Source: Pseudomonadota bacterium
GTDB taxonomy: Bacteria; Myxococcota_A; Polyangia; Fen-1088
Length of the DNA: 14,612 nucleotides
Assembly: GCA_023438785.1 (NCBI GenBank)
Contig: JAEXQJ010000359.1
Coordinates: 1 to 14,612 of the forward strand
Reading direction: 5' to 3'
The translations under genes were made by a program, and so were the position numbers. Below the pieces are notes generated by a model that had not been told where the DNA came from, did no database searches, and saw only the letters and a program-made list of their open reading frames with translations. Numbering within the stretch: the stretch's first letter is position 1; each line of letters opens with the position of its first letter. Shown here one piece after another: positions 8,028-14,612 of this stretch.

Positions 8028-10123
8028 GGCGCTCCTTTGTCGTCAGCCGTCGGTCGCGTCGTGCCCGCCCGCCCCTCGGTCGAGTTGGACGCCGCGGGCG
8101 TCGGCCCCGGATACTTCACGCCGGGTTTGGGCACGTAGGTGGCAACGGGTTGCTTGAGCGTGCCGCGGATGTCGCCTTCGAGCACGTTGACCGGCACGGG
8201 CGGCTCCATCTGATACACGTAGCCACGCGACGGGATACGGATTTCGAACACGTCGTCCTTCATCAGGAACTGTCGCGCGATGTTGGCCGTCTGGTCGCCC
8301 ACCACGCGCATGGTCCGATGGCGCAACATGAACCCATAAAGACGCAAGGCCAGGTGGTTGGGCAAGCGATGGCACCCGTGCGAGTAGCCGTCGCCGCTGT
8401 ACATGGACAGGTATTCGGATGATCCGTGGACGCGGATGCCGTTGTCCCAGTCGGGCCTGCCGTCCTTGCCGGGCACGACCAGGTAACCGGCCACCAGGCC
8501 ATAGGCGGAGAGATAGCCGGGGCCCAACTCGTCGTAGTTCACGACGCGCGTCCAGGCGCCGTTCACGGTCTTGCTCTTGACCAGGCTGCGGGTCGGCGTG
8601 GACTCGGGGGCGATCCACACGGGGCCGGCCACCACGTTGCGAATGACCCGCGGCCCCACGTCCGAACCTTTGTAGCGGTAGTACTCGTAACCGTCGCTGG
8701 CCTGTTCCGCGCGCCAGCCACCCACGGTGGTGCGCCAGCGGGCCAGGGGAATGCGCTGTTGGTTGTAGTTGACGTAGAGGTGAAACGAGGGATAGCGCTT
8801 GCGCGGCTGGGCGCGGCGCTCGCCCGCCGCATCCCAGGGCAGGTCGTACCACACGTCGCCGCGGTCGATCACGATCGAAAGGTCCATGTGCGGCCCGTAG
8901 TACTCGGGCAGCGCGGGCAGCTTCACGGCCGCGCGCAGGTGGCGGAACTCCTCGGCGCCGTGGCGTTTGAAGAAGGCCAGCGCGTCCTCGGGCGTGTTCA
9001 GTCCCAATTGCTCGGCCGCTGCTTTGGTCAACTCGTCGGCCAGGTTGCGCACCGGCACTTGGGCACCCGAGGCCGACCTATACGTGGGCGCGCCCTTGCC
9101 AGTCTCCACGCTGCCGTCCTCGACCACGCCCGCCGCCGCGACCACGCGCTCGCGCAGGACACGCATGAGCGCCTCGTGGTCATTGGCCAGCAGGGGCCGC
9201 GCCAGAAAGTCCATCGTCTTCCGGCGCAGGTAATTGGACTCGTAGATCATGTGCTTCTGCTGGAAACGGCGGACCGCCAAGCGCATGGCATCGTCGTAGA
9301 CGCCGGGCGCGTGGCGCTGGCCCTTCTTGAACATGCCCTCGCAGTCCAGGCGCTTTTCCACCTCGGCCATGGCGATCTTCTCCAGGCCACGCCGTTCGAT
9401 GAGCTTGATCTTGGCTTCCTGCTTGGGGTCCTTGGCCGCCAGCTCACCCAACGAGGCCACACCCAGTTTCTTGCGCGCGGCCTCCAGCTCCTGTTTGAGG
9501 CGCGCCAACTTCAACTCGTCGGCTCTGATCCTGTTTGGGGCCACGTAGCTGACGGTCTCCACCGCCTCCATGGCCTTCATGTCCGCGTTCTCGTGGCAGG
9601 GATGCTCTTCGTCGCGCAAGAAACGCGCGCGCAGCACGCCCAGGGAGGGCGGGATGCCGTACAACTCCAGGTAGTTCTTTTCACCGGGCGGCAAGGGCTC
9701 GCCGTCCTCGTCCAGGGTGTCGTTGGCTAGACCGACGAAGACGCGGCGGTAGCGGTTCGGCAAGTCGTTGCCGTCCTCACCGTGTTGTTCGGCGAAGATG
9801 AAGGGCGTCCATTCGTCGCGCAGATCGATGATGGTGTAGCCTGACTTGGCCAGGGCGTCGCCGTCATTCCAGGTTTCCTGGCCATTGTGGACGAGCAGCA
9901 CCTGATCGGGGTGAGGGGCCGGCGCGGGTTGGGCTGACGTGGGCTGGACCGCGGCAGCCGTTTGTGCCCTGGACGCGTGTGGCTCAGCCTTGGCTGGCCC
10001 ATCCAGCTTCGCCGTGCCAGGGGCCGGGCCTTGTTGCTCTGTCTTCGCCGAGCCCCCCACGCGCACCTGGCATCCCCACACGGCCAGCGAAACCGCGGAT
10101 AACGCAAAAAGTGAACCTCTCAT
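8024..10123 (-). CDS. L,D-transpeptidase (YkuD) family lipoprotein
   Basis: Seen: 699 residues from ATG 10123. The N-terminus MRGSLFALSAVSLAVWGC is a lipoprotein-type signal with Cys18, although Trp at -2 is unusual. A Pro/Ala linker reaches residue 72. Then follow an uncharacterised domain (73-200), a Lys/Glu-rich helical stretch (about 200-262), a peptidoglycan-binding-like helix unit (GVYDDAMRLAVRRFQQKHMI, from 274), and from about 413 the YkuD catalytic domain. That domain has His566 (RVHGSSEYLS) and the nucleophile Cys584 in SHGCHRLPN. The usual form is SxGCIR(M/L), so His585 replaces the common Ile. Known: these enzymes make 3-3 cross-links in peptidoglycan or attach proteins to it, in the periplasm. 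The protein is much longer than typical single-domain members (about 170-350 residues). Start: ATG 10123 has GAGG 3 nt upstream. The in-frame upstream GTG at 10225 would run through the pgm terminator, so it is unlikely. It is coupled to the PEGA-like gene. Confidence 0.92.
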   Translation of the reverse strand: MRGSLFALSAVSLAVWGCQVRVGGSAKTEQQGPAPGTAKLDGPAKAEPHASRAQTAAAVQPTSAQPAPAPHPDQVLLVHNGQETWNDGDALAKSGYTIIDLRDEWTPFIFAEQHGEDGNDLPNRYRRVFVGLANDTLDEDGEPLPPGEKNYLELYGIPPSLGVLRARFLRDEEHPCHENADMKAMEAVETVSYVAPNRIRADELKLARLKQELEAARKKLGVASLGELAAKDPKQEAKIKLIERRGLEKIAMAEVEKRLDCEGMFKKGQRHAPGVYDDAMRLAVRRFQQKHMIYESNYLRRKTMDFLARPLLANDHEALMRVLRERVVAAAGVVEDGSVETGKGAPTYRSASGAQVPVRNLADELTKAAAEQLGLNTPEDALAFFKRHGAEEFRHLRAAVKLPALPEYYGPHMDLSIVIDRGDVWYDLPWDAAGERRAQPRKRYPSFHLYVNYNQQRIPLARWRTTVGGWRAEQASDGYEYYRYKGSDVGPRVIRNVVAGPVWIAPESTPTRSLVKSKTVNGAWTRVVNYDELGPGYLSAYGLVAGYLVVPGKDGRPDWDNGIRVHGSSEYLSMYSGDGYSHGCHRLPNHLALRLYGFMLRHRTMRVVGDQTANIARQFLMKDDVFEIRIPSRGYVYQMEPPVPVNVLEGDIRGTLKQPVATYVPKPGVKYPGPTPAASNSTEGRAGTTRPTADDKGAP

Positions 10124-10136
10124 GAACCTCAGCGAA

Positions 10137-10165
10137 CATATGCCTTCCGGCGCGGCAGGGGGCAA
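10137..10165 (-). promoter_or_regulatory. Candidate sigma70 promoter for the L,D-transpeptidase operon
   Basis: On the minus strand TTGCCC (10165..10160) and CATATG (10142..10137) are separated by 17 nt, the ideal spacing. The -35 matches TTGACA at four positions and the -10 matches TATAAT at three. It lies just after the pgm terminator, where a new promoter is needed, and would give a very short 5' leader (about 8-10 nt) before the ATG at 10123. Confidence 0.3.
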
Positions 10166-10204
10166 GAAAGCGGCCCGGCCCGCTGCTCGTGCGGCGGGCC
10201 GGGC
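10162..10204 (-). terminator. Intrinsic terminator of phosphoglucomutase
   Basis: An 11-bp perfect stem, GCCCGGCCCGC (10173-10183) with GCGGGCCGGGC (10194-10204), and a 10-nt loop lie 18 bp beyond the pgm stop codon. Read on the minus strand, the stem is followed by CGCTTTCTTGCC, a T-rich though interrupted tract. It separates pgm from the L,D-transpeptidase gene. Confidence 0.75.
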
Positions 10205-10221
10205 GCCGACGGGCGCTGGCG

Positions 10222-11859
10222 TCAACTCCGGAGGGCTTCACCGACGATGGCACGCGCCTCGTCGACGACGCGGTCCAGGTGCTCCCGGCCCTTGAAGCTC
10301 TCGGCGTAGATCTTGTAGATGTTCTCCGTTCCCGATGGGCGCGCGGCGAACCAGCCGTTTTCCGTGACCACCTTCAGGCCCCCGATGCTCGCACCGTTGG
10401 CGGGCGCCTTGGTCAGCTTGGCCGTGATGGGATCGCCTGCCAACGTGCTGCCCGGCACCTGGGCGGGCGATAGCTGCTTGAGCTTGGATTTTTCCGCGGG
10501 CGTGGCCGCCTGATCGATGCGCGTGTAGAGGGGATCACCGTGCTGGGCCGTGATCTCGCGGTAGTGCTCGCCCGGATCCTTGCCCGTACGCGCGGTGATC
10601 TCAGCGGCGAGCAGCGCCAGGATGGGGCCGTCCTTGTCGGTCGACCAGGCGCTGCCGTCGAAGCGCAGGAAGCTGGCGCCCGCGCTCTCCTCACCGCCGA
10701 AACCGAAGGAACCGTCGAGCAGCCCGTCGACGAACCACTTGAAGCCCACCGGCACCTCCGCCAGCGTGCGCCCCAGTGCGGCCACCACGCGATCGATGAT
10801 GGCGCTCGAGACCAGCGTCTTGCCCACCGCCGCCTTGGCCGGCCAGTTGGGCCGGTTCGAGAAGAGGTAACGAATGGCGACGGCGAGGTAGTGATTGGGG
10901 TTCATCAGGCCGCTCGGCACCACGATGCCGTGGCGATCCGCATCCGGATCGTTGCCGAACGCGACCTGATACGAGCCGCGCAGATCGACCAGCTTGGCCA
11001 TGGCCCACGGACTCGAGCAGTCCATGCGGATCTTGCCGTCGTGGTCCACAGTCATGAACGCGAAGCGCGGATCCACGGTCGGGTTGACGACCTGCAGGTC
11101 CAGCTTCCAGGTGTTGGCGATTTCCTGCCAATAGGCCAGGGATGCGCCGCCCAGGGGATCCACGCCGCACCTGACGTGCGCGTCGCGGATGGCCACCATG
11201 TCCACCACGTTGCCCAGGTCCCTCACGTACGGACCCACGAAGTCTTCTTGGTGTGTGGTGGGCGTTTTGAGCGCGCGTTCGAAGGGAATACGACGCACAT
11301 CCTTGTTCCCGTCCCGCAGGAGCGCGTTGGCCCGATCCTGCATCCACGCCGTGACGTTGGTGTCGGCCGGGCCGCCATTGGGCGGGTTGTACTTGAATCC
11401 GCCGTCAGCGGGCGGATTGTGCGACGGCGTCACCACGATGCCGTCCGCGAGACCGGTTTTGCGGCCGCGGTTGTGGGTCAGAATCAGTCGCGACACGGCG
11501 GGCGTGGGCGTGAAGCCGTCGTCGCGCTGGAACACGGTCTCCACGTCATTGGCCGCCAGGACCTCCAGCGCGGTCCGCTGCGCCGGGCTCGACAGGGCGT
11601 GCGTGTCTTTGCCCATGAACAAGGGGCCGCCGATGCCCTGCTGTTTGCGCCACTCGCAGATGGCTTGCGTGATGGCCAGGATGTGCGCCTCGTTGAACGA
11701 ACCGGCCAAGGCCGTGCCTCGGTGGCCGCTCGTGCCGAAGCTGACCCGTTGCTCCGAGTCCGAGACATCGGGCTGCCGCTCCCAGTACGCCCGGGTCAGT
11801 CGTTCGACGTCGATGAGAAGTCCCGCGGGCGCGGGCTTGCCTGCAAGGTCATGGGCCAT
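10222..11859 (-). CDS. pgm: Phosphoglucomutase, alpha-D-glucose-specific
   Basis: Interconverts glucose 1-phosphate and glucose 6-phosphate in the cytoplasm, feeding UDP-glucose, glycogen/trehalose and surface polysaccharide synthesis. Seen: 545 residues from ATG 11859, close to the roughly 546 of the E. coli enzyme. All four signature loops are intact. FGTSGHRG is at 41-48, the phosphoserine loop VVTPSHNPP has Ser146, and the Mg loop GNDPDADRHG has Asp304, 306 and 308. The sugar loop GFGGEESAG is at 386-394, and the phosphate-binding loop RPSGTENIYK is at 507-516. Start: ATG 11859 has AAGGAGAG about 7 nt upstream. A longer frame reaches the region upstream but the family begins here. It is a single-gene unit, divergent from a GtrA-family gene across 104 bp and closed by a clear terminator. 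Confidence 0.97.
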   Translation of the reverse strand: MAHDLAGKPAPAGLLIDVERLTRAYWERQPDVSDSEQRVSFGTSGHRGTALAGSFNEAHILAITQAICEWRKQQGIGGPLFMGKDTHALSSPAQRTALEVLAANDVETVFQRDDGFTPTPAVSRLILTHNRGRKTGLADGIVVTPSHNPPADGGFKYNPPNGGPADTNVTAWMQDRANALLRDGNKDVRRIPFERALKTPTTHQEDFVGPYVRDLGNVVDMVAIRDAHVRCGVDPLGGASLAYWQEIANTWKLDLQVVNPTVDPRFAFMTVDHDGKIRMDCSSPWAMAKLVDLRGSYQVAFGNDPDADRHGIVVPSGLMNPNHYLAVAIRYLFSNRPNWPAKAAVGKTLVSSAIIDRVVAALGRTLAEVPVGFKWFVDGLLDGSFGFGGEESAGASFLRFDGSAWSTDKDGPILALLAAEITARTGKDPGEHYREITAQHGDPLYTRIDQAATPAEKSKLKQLSPAQVPGSTLAGDPITAKLTKAPANGASIGGLKVVTENGWFAARPSGTENIYKIYAESFKGREHLDRVVDEARAIVGEALRS

Positions 11860-11963
11860 GGTCCGTGCTCTCCTTGGGGCACAACAGTACACGATGCGTC
11901 CCACGTGTGCCCGTCGCTGAAACGGGTGTAGTTTCCTCCAGGCCCGGAAGGTAGATAGCCCCG

Positions 11964-12386
11964 ATGTCCGACCCCATCTCCGCCCCCCGATCCCGTCTGG
12001 CATGGACGTTTTTGCGGCACCAAATCGGCGGCGCGTTGGCCGCGGTCGTGGATTTCTCCGTAATGATCGCCGTCGTCGAGTTGTTGCGTCTGTCTCCCGT
12101 CGCCGGTACGGCCATCGGCGCGGCCAGTGGCGCAGCCACGAGCTTCTTGCTGGGCCGGACGTGGGTTTTTCGCGCCCAGGGCGGCGCCGCGAGCGGCCAA
12201 CTCCTGCGCTACATCCTGGTGTCCCTATCCAGCTTGGGCCTGAACACGCTGGGCGAGAGCCTGGCCCTCAAGGTCTTCGGCTCGCACTATGTGGCCGCGC
12301 GTGTCGTCGTGGCCACGGCCATCGGCATGGGGTGGAACTTCCCCCTGCACCACCATTTCGTGTTCCGTCGACCTCGCTCCGCCTGA
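11964..12386 (+). CDS. GtrA-family membrane protein
   Basis: Seen: 140 residues with four hydrophobic segments (about 20-40, 46-64, 82-104, 108-126) and the two family signatures: LLGRTWVFR after the second segment, and GMGWNFPLHHHFVFR at the C-terminus. Known: the GtrA family (small four-helix inner-membrane proteins) includes the presumed flippase that moves undecaprenyl-phosphate-linked glucose across the membrane for O-antigen glucosylation. Others act in teichoic acid or arabinogalactan assembly. The partner glycosyltransferase (GtrB-like) is not in this window. Context: head-to-head with pgm, which makes glucose 1-phosphate, so a common sugar theme is tempting but only inferred. Start: ATG 11964, GGAAGG 12 nt upstream, a long spacer. 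The stop is one base from the stop of the convergent methyltransferase gene (TGACTCA). Confidence 0.93.
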   Translation: MSDPISAPRSRLAWTFLRHQIGGALAAVVDFSVMIAVVELLRLSPVAGTAIGAASGAATSFLLGRTWVFRAQGGAASGQLLRYILVSLSSLGLNTLGESLALKVFGSHYVAARVVVATAIGMGWNFPLHHHFVFRRPRSA

Positions 12387-12387
12387 C

Positions 12388-13773
12388 TCAGCCCGGCGGC
12401 GTTTCGCCGCGTTCGAGGGCCACGATCGTCTCAACGTGGTACGTCTGCGGGAACAGGTCGACGGGTTGCACGGCCGTGACCCGGTAGCCGAACGGCTTCA
12501 GCTCGGTGAGATCGCGCGCCAGGGTGGTGGGATTGCAGGACACATAAACGATCCGGCGTGGCGCCGAGCGGGCGATCCGACGCATGACCTTGCCACCCGC
12601 GCCCCCGCGCGGAGGGTCCAGCACAATCACCTCGGGCGAGCCGTGGGCGGCGAGCACCTCGGGGAGCACCTTGCGCGCGTCGCCGGCGTAGAACGCGGTG
12701 TTGGCGATGCCGTTGGCCGTGGCATTGGCCCGCGCCGCCGTAACGGCAGCCTCCACCACCTCCACGCCCACGACCTGGCCGGCTGTCTTGGCCAGCGCCA
12801 GCGAGAACAGCCCGACCCCACAGTACACATCGATGATCAACGATCCGGCCACGGGCCCGCACATCTCACGGACCAGCTGAACCAGCCGCTCGGCCTGCGC
12901 GGTGTTGGTTTGAAAGAACGTCGACGTGCCGATGCGGAAGTGCAGGCCATCGACCACTTCCGTGATGTGGTCTTGGCCGCGCAACACCGACGCCTCCTGC
13001 AGAGGCGCCGCCGTCTCCGCCGAGGCGCGCACGCAGTGAACCACGCTGCGGATCCCGGGATCCAAGGCGGCCAGTTCCTCGGCCAGGTCTGGTCCCGCGG
13101 GGAAGGGACCCGGGCTGGTCACGACCGCCAACATGGTCTCGGCTGCGCTCTGGCTATGGCGAACCATCAACTCGCGCAGGAGACCCTGGCGCGTGCGCGG
13201 GTGGTATAGCGAGATTCCGGTGCGCGCCACGAAAGCCTGCGCGGCCTTAACGATCCGGACGGCCAGCGGCGACTCAAGAAAGCACGTCTCAAGCGGCAGA
13301 ATCCGGTACCACGCCCCCCGCGGGTGCAGACCCAAGAGGCCCTCGGGGTGAAAGGCGAACTCCATCTTGTTGCGGTAATACCAGGGACTGGGCGCCGCGA
13401 TGATGGGGCGCATGGGCAGATCGCGCAGTCCCCCCAGCCGTTCCAGGCTGTCCCGCACGATAGTGGCCTTGGCTGCCGTCTGGCTCTCGTAATTGAGGTG
13501 CTGCCAGGTGCAGCCGCCACAGCCTTGTTCGAAGTGCGGGCAGCGGGGCGGGACGCGGTCGGGCGAGGGGCGAACGATGGCAACGGGCTCGGCTTCGATG
13601 TGGCGGCGGTGCGTGCGGGTGACGCGTACGCGCGCCGTCTCGCCGGCCGCCGCGCCCAGCGCGAAGACCACCATGCCCTCGTGCCGTCCCACGGCTTCGC
13701 CACCATAGGCCAGGCGTTCGAATTCGACGGTCAATTCATCGCCCGGGCGGGGGCGGGTGCCTGCGGAGATCAC
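12388..13773 (-). CDS. rlmD: 23S rRNA (uracil-5-)-methyltransferase, RlmD/RumA type (TrmA family)
   Basis: Uses S-adenosylmethionine to methylate C5 of a uridine in 23S rRNA (U1939 for E. coli RlmD). The exact target cannot be read from sequence. Seen: 461 residues from GTG 13773. An N-terminal TRAM domain (about 8-65) is followed by a 4Fe-4S cluster set of Cys78, Cys85, Cys88 (CPHFEQGCGGC) and Cys164 (ETCFLES). FFQTN is at 286-290 and the SAM motif DVYCGVGLFS at 315-324. LDPPRGG is at 385-391, the catalytic YVSCNPTTLARDL has Cys413, and the end HVETIVALER has Glu448. All family residues are present. Start: the frame stays open back to 13875, but that overlaps the upstream gene. GTG 13773 sits directly before the TRAM domain, without a good ribosome binding site. 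It lies 37 bp after the small secreted-protein gene, so probably co-transcribed with it. Confidence 0.92.
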   Translation of the reverse strand: MISAGTRPRPGDELTVEFERLAYGGEAVGRHEGMVVFALGAAAGETARVRVTRTHRRHIEAEPVAIVRPSPDRVPPRCPHFEQGCGGCTWQHLNYESQTAAKATIVRDSLERLGGLRDLPMRPIIAAPSPWYYRNKMEFAFHPEGLLGLHPRGAWYRILPLETCFLESPLAVRIVKAAQAFVARTGISLYHPRTRQGLLRELMVRHSQSAAETMLAVVTSPGPFPAGPDLAEELAALDPGIRSVVHCVRASAETAAPLQEASVLRGQDHITEVVDGLHFRIGTSTFFQTNTAQAERLVQLVREMCGPVAGSLIIDVYCGVGLFSLALAKTAGQVVGVEVVEAAVTAARANATANGIANTAFYAGDARKVLPEVLAAHGSPEVIVLDPPRGGAGGKVMRRIARSAPRRIVYVSCNPTTLARDLTELKPFGYRVTAVQPVDLFPQTYHVETIVALERGETPPG

Positions 13774-13810
13774 GGACGTCTTTTGACCATTCGACGTCCG
13801 CAGGTCAAGG

Positions 13811-14332
13811 CTACTTGAGCGCGATCTCGCCGGTGGCGTAGACGACGAACTTTCCCTTGATGAGCTGGCCCACACGGATCACGTACGTGTGACCCTTGTT
13901 GAAGCCGTTGTTCGCATCCAGGTCATAGCCCTCCTGGTAGACCAGCGAGGCTCCGGGCGTCTGTGGCGAGAACTGGTCGACCGTCTCCTTGGGGTCCTCC
14001 TTGTCGACCAACTCGACGGTCATGGGGCCCTTGGCAGGCGCCTTCTTGAAGACCGCGATGAAGTTCATCGGCCACTTGTCATCCTTGGGCTTTTGGGTCA
14101 GCTCCGCGGACGTGGAATGGGCGGCCAGCCACTTGCCGAGGTCGCTGCCCTCGACGGCGGGGAGCTGTTCGGCCGTGACCCATACCTTGCCCCCGTGATC
14201 CCTGGCCAACTCTTCGTTGGGGTCGACCGCGGATTTGGCGGCCGGTGGCTTCTTGCCACCCTTCGCGTGCGCTCCCTCAACCGCAACAGCAGTGGTGGCA
14301 ACCGCCAGTACCAGTCCAAGCAGAATCTTCAT
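13811..14332 (-). CDS. Small secreted protein of unknown function
   Basis: I do not recognise this family. Seen: 173 residues. The signal peptide MKILLGLVLAVATTAVAVEGAHA is probably cut between Ala23 and Lys24 (AHA|KGG). A short Lys/Ala/Pro stretch leads into a roughly 130-residue domain with alternating beta strands (KVWVTAEQLP, MNFIAVFKKAP, MTVELVDKEDP, SLVYQEGYDL, HTYVIRVGQL, KFVVYATGEIALK). No cysteine, no lipobox, no transmembrane helix. The C-terminal strands resemble a small beta-sandwich, but that is only an impression. Start: ATG 14332 with AAGGAGATGCC upstream, a strong site. A good sigma70 promoter lies just before it. It is the first gene of a probable operon with the RlmD-like methyltransferase, a pairing that says little about function. 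It should be exported to the periplasm or outside. Confidence 0.85.
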   Translation of the reverse strand: MKILLGLVLAVATTAVAVEGAHAKGGKKPPAAKSAVDPNEELARDHGGKVWVTAEQLPAVEGSDLGKWLAAHSTSAELTQKPKDDKWPMNFIAVFKKAPAKGPMTVELVDKEDPKETVDQFSPQTPGASLVYQEGYDLDANNGFNKGHTYVIRVGQLIKGKFVVYATGEIALK

Positions 14333-14367
14333 GGCATCTCCTTCCGTCCAGCCGCTATCTGGACCGC

Positions 14368-14397
14368 GTTATATGGGAGTCGCGCTCGGGCCGTCAA
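14368..14397 (-). promoter_or_regulatory. Sigma70-type promoter overlapping the purU stop codon
   Basis: On the minus strand TTGACG (14397..14392; five of six to TTGACA) and TATAAC (14373..14368; five of six to TATAAT) are separated by 18 nt. The -35 box contains the TGA stop of purU. Transcription would start near 14361, about 28 nt before the strong ribosome binding site and ATG of the small secreted protein. This is the best promoter match I find in the window. Confidence 0.62.
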
Positions 14398-14612
14398 CCG
14401 AACACGATCGTGCGGTTGCCCGAAACGAGGACCCGCCGTTGAAGATGAAGGCGCAGGGCGCGGGTCAGAACCTGGCGCTCCAGGTCGCGTCCCTTGCGCA
14501 TCATGTCCTCGACCGTGTCCCGGTGTGAGACTCGGCACACGTCCTGCTCGATGATCGGACCCTGGTCGAGCTCGGCCGTGACGTAGTGGGCCGTGGCGCC
14601 GATGACCTTGAC
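14394..14612 (-). CDS. purU: Formyltetrahydrofolate deformylase, C-terminal 72 residues (cut by window edge)
   Basis: Hydrolyses 10-formyltetrahydrofolate to formate and tetrahydrofolate, balancing the one-carbon pool and supplying formate for purine synthesis. Seen: the frame enters at the window end and reads VKVIGATAHYVTAELDQGPI, then IEQDV, ending EDMMRKGRDLERQVLTRAL ... RRVLVSGNRTIVFG and a TGA at 14396..14394. Known: the segment IGATAHYV..LD.GPII..DV is the end of the formyltransferase-fold catalytic domain, with the catalytic Asp in LDxGPII. Together with DMxRxGRDxExxVLxRAL and a final R-V-x-V-x-GNRTIV it is characteristic of PurU rather than of PurN or Fmt. The N-terminal ACT domain and most of the enzyme lie beyond the window, so completeness cannot be checked. 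The gene downstream has its own promoter within this stop codon. Confidence 0.93.
   Translation of the reverse strand, partial: VKVIGATAHYVTAELDQGPIIEQDVCRVSHRDTVEDMMRKGRDLERQVLTRALRLHLQRRVLVSGNRTIVFG

Noticed and set aside
8426..9730. 434-residue plus-strand open frame
   Set aside because: Antisense to the L,D-transpeptidase, which carries an intact catalytic motif; composition (His/Gln/Val-rich) is typical of a shadow frame.
10540..11931. 463-residue plus-strand open frame
   Set aside because: Antisense to phosphoglucomutase, whose four signature loops are intact.
12381..12392. TGACTCA between the convergent GtrA and methyltransferase stops, resembling a short palindromic site
   Set aside because: It is simply the two stop codons facing each other around one base; no wider symmetry.

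Overview
This is a GC-rich, gene-dense stretch of a bacterial chromosome. It has frequent GTG starts, 4-bp stop/start overlaps, Gly/Asp-rich lipoproteins, a many-cysteine repeat lipoprotein and a PEGA-type protein. Together these suggest a myxobacterium-like member of Myxococcota (former Deltaproteobacteria). That placement rests on style and gene content only; no rRNA or other taxonomic marker is present.

Layout, left to right. Positions 1-607 (minus strand) hold two consecutive pilin-like genes: a FimT/GspH-type pseudopilin and, overlapping its stop codon by 4 bp, the first 18 codons of a second prepilin cut by the window edge. Positions 800-3387 (minus) hold a rhomboid intramembrane protease followed by a 606-residue secreted protein with a possible NlpC/P60-like Cys/His pattern. 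Positions 3444-4241 (plus) encode an alpha/beta hydrolase, which ends at a GC-only hairpin between convergent genes. Positions 4275-6665 (minus) encode a 796-residue lipoprotein with about 107 cysteines in 15 CG-x-CC modules, interrupted by a Thr/Ala/Ser segment built from a 24-bp (8-residue) tandem repeat. Positions 6762-7238 (minus) encode a small protein ending in a four-cysteine motif, followed by about 265 bp with no convincing feature. Positions 7503-10123 (minus) hold a large L,D-transpeptidase lipoprotein translationally coupled to a short membrane-anchored PEGA-like protein. Positions 10222-11859 (minus) encode phosphoglucomutase, ended by a strong intrinsic terminator. Positions 11964-12386 (plus) encode a GtrA-family membrane protein. 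Positions 12388-14332 (minus) hold a small secreted protein and a TrmA/RlmD-type tRNA/rRNA uracil-5-methyltransferase. Positions 14394-14612 (minus) are the C-terminus of PurU.

Functionally the window mixes housekeeping genes (pgm, rlmD-like, purU) with cell-envelope genes (pseudopilins, rhomboid, L,D-transpeptidase, GtrA and several exported proteins of unknown role). I see no mobile element, phage gene, CRISPR array, tRNA or rRNA. The least explained parts are the Cys-module lipoprotein with its octapeptide array and the secreted putative cysteine hydrolase next to the rhomboid. I do not see a clear multi-gene undescribed system.
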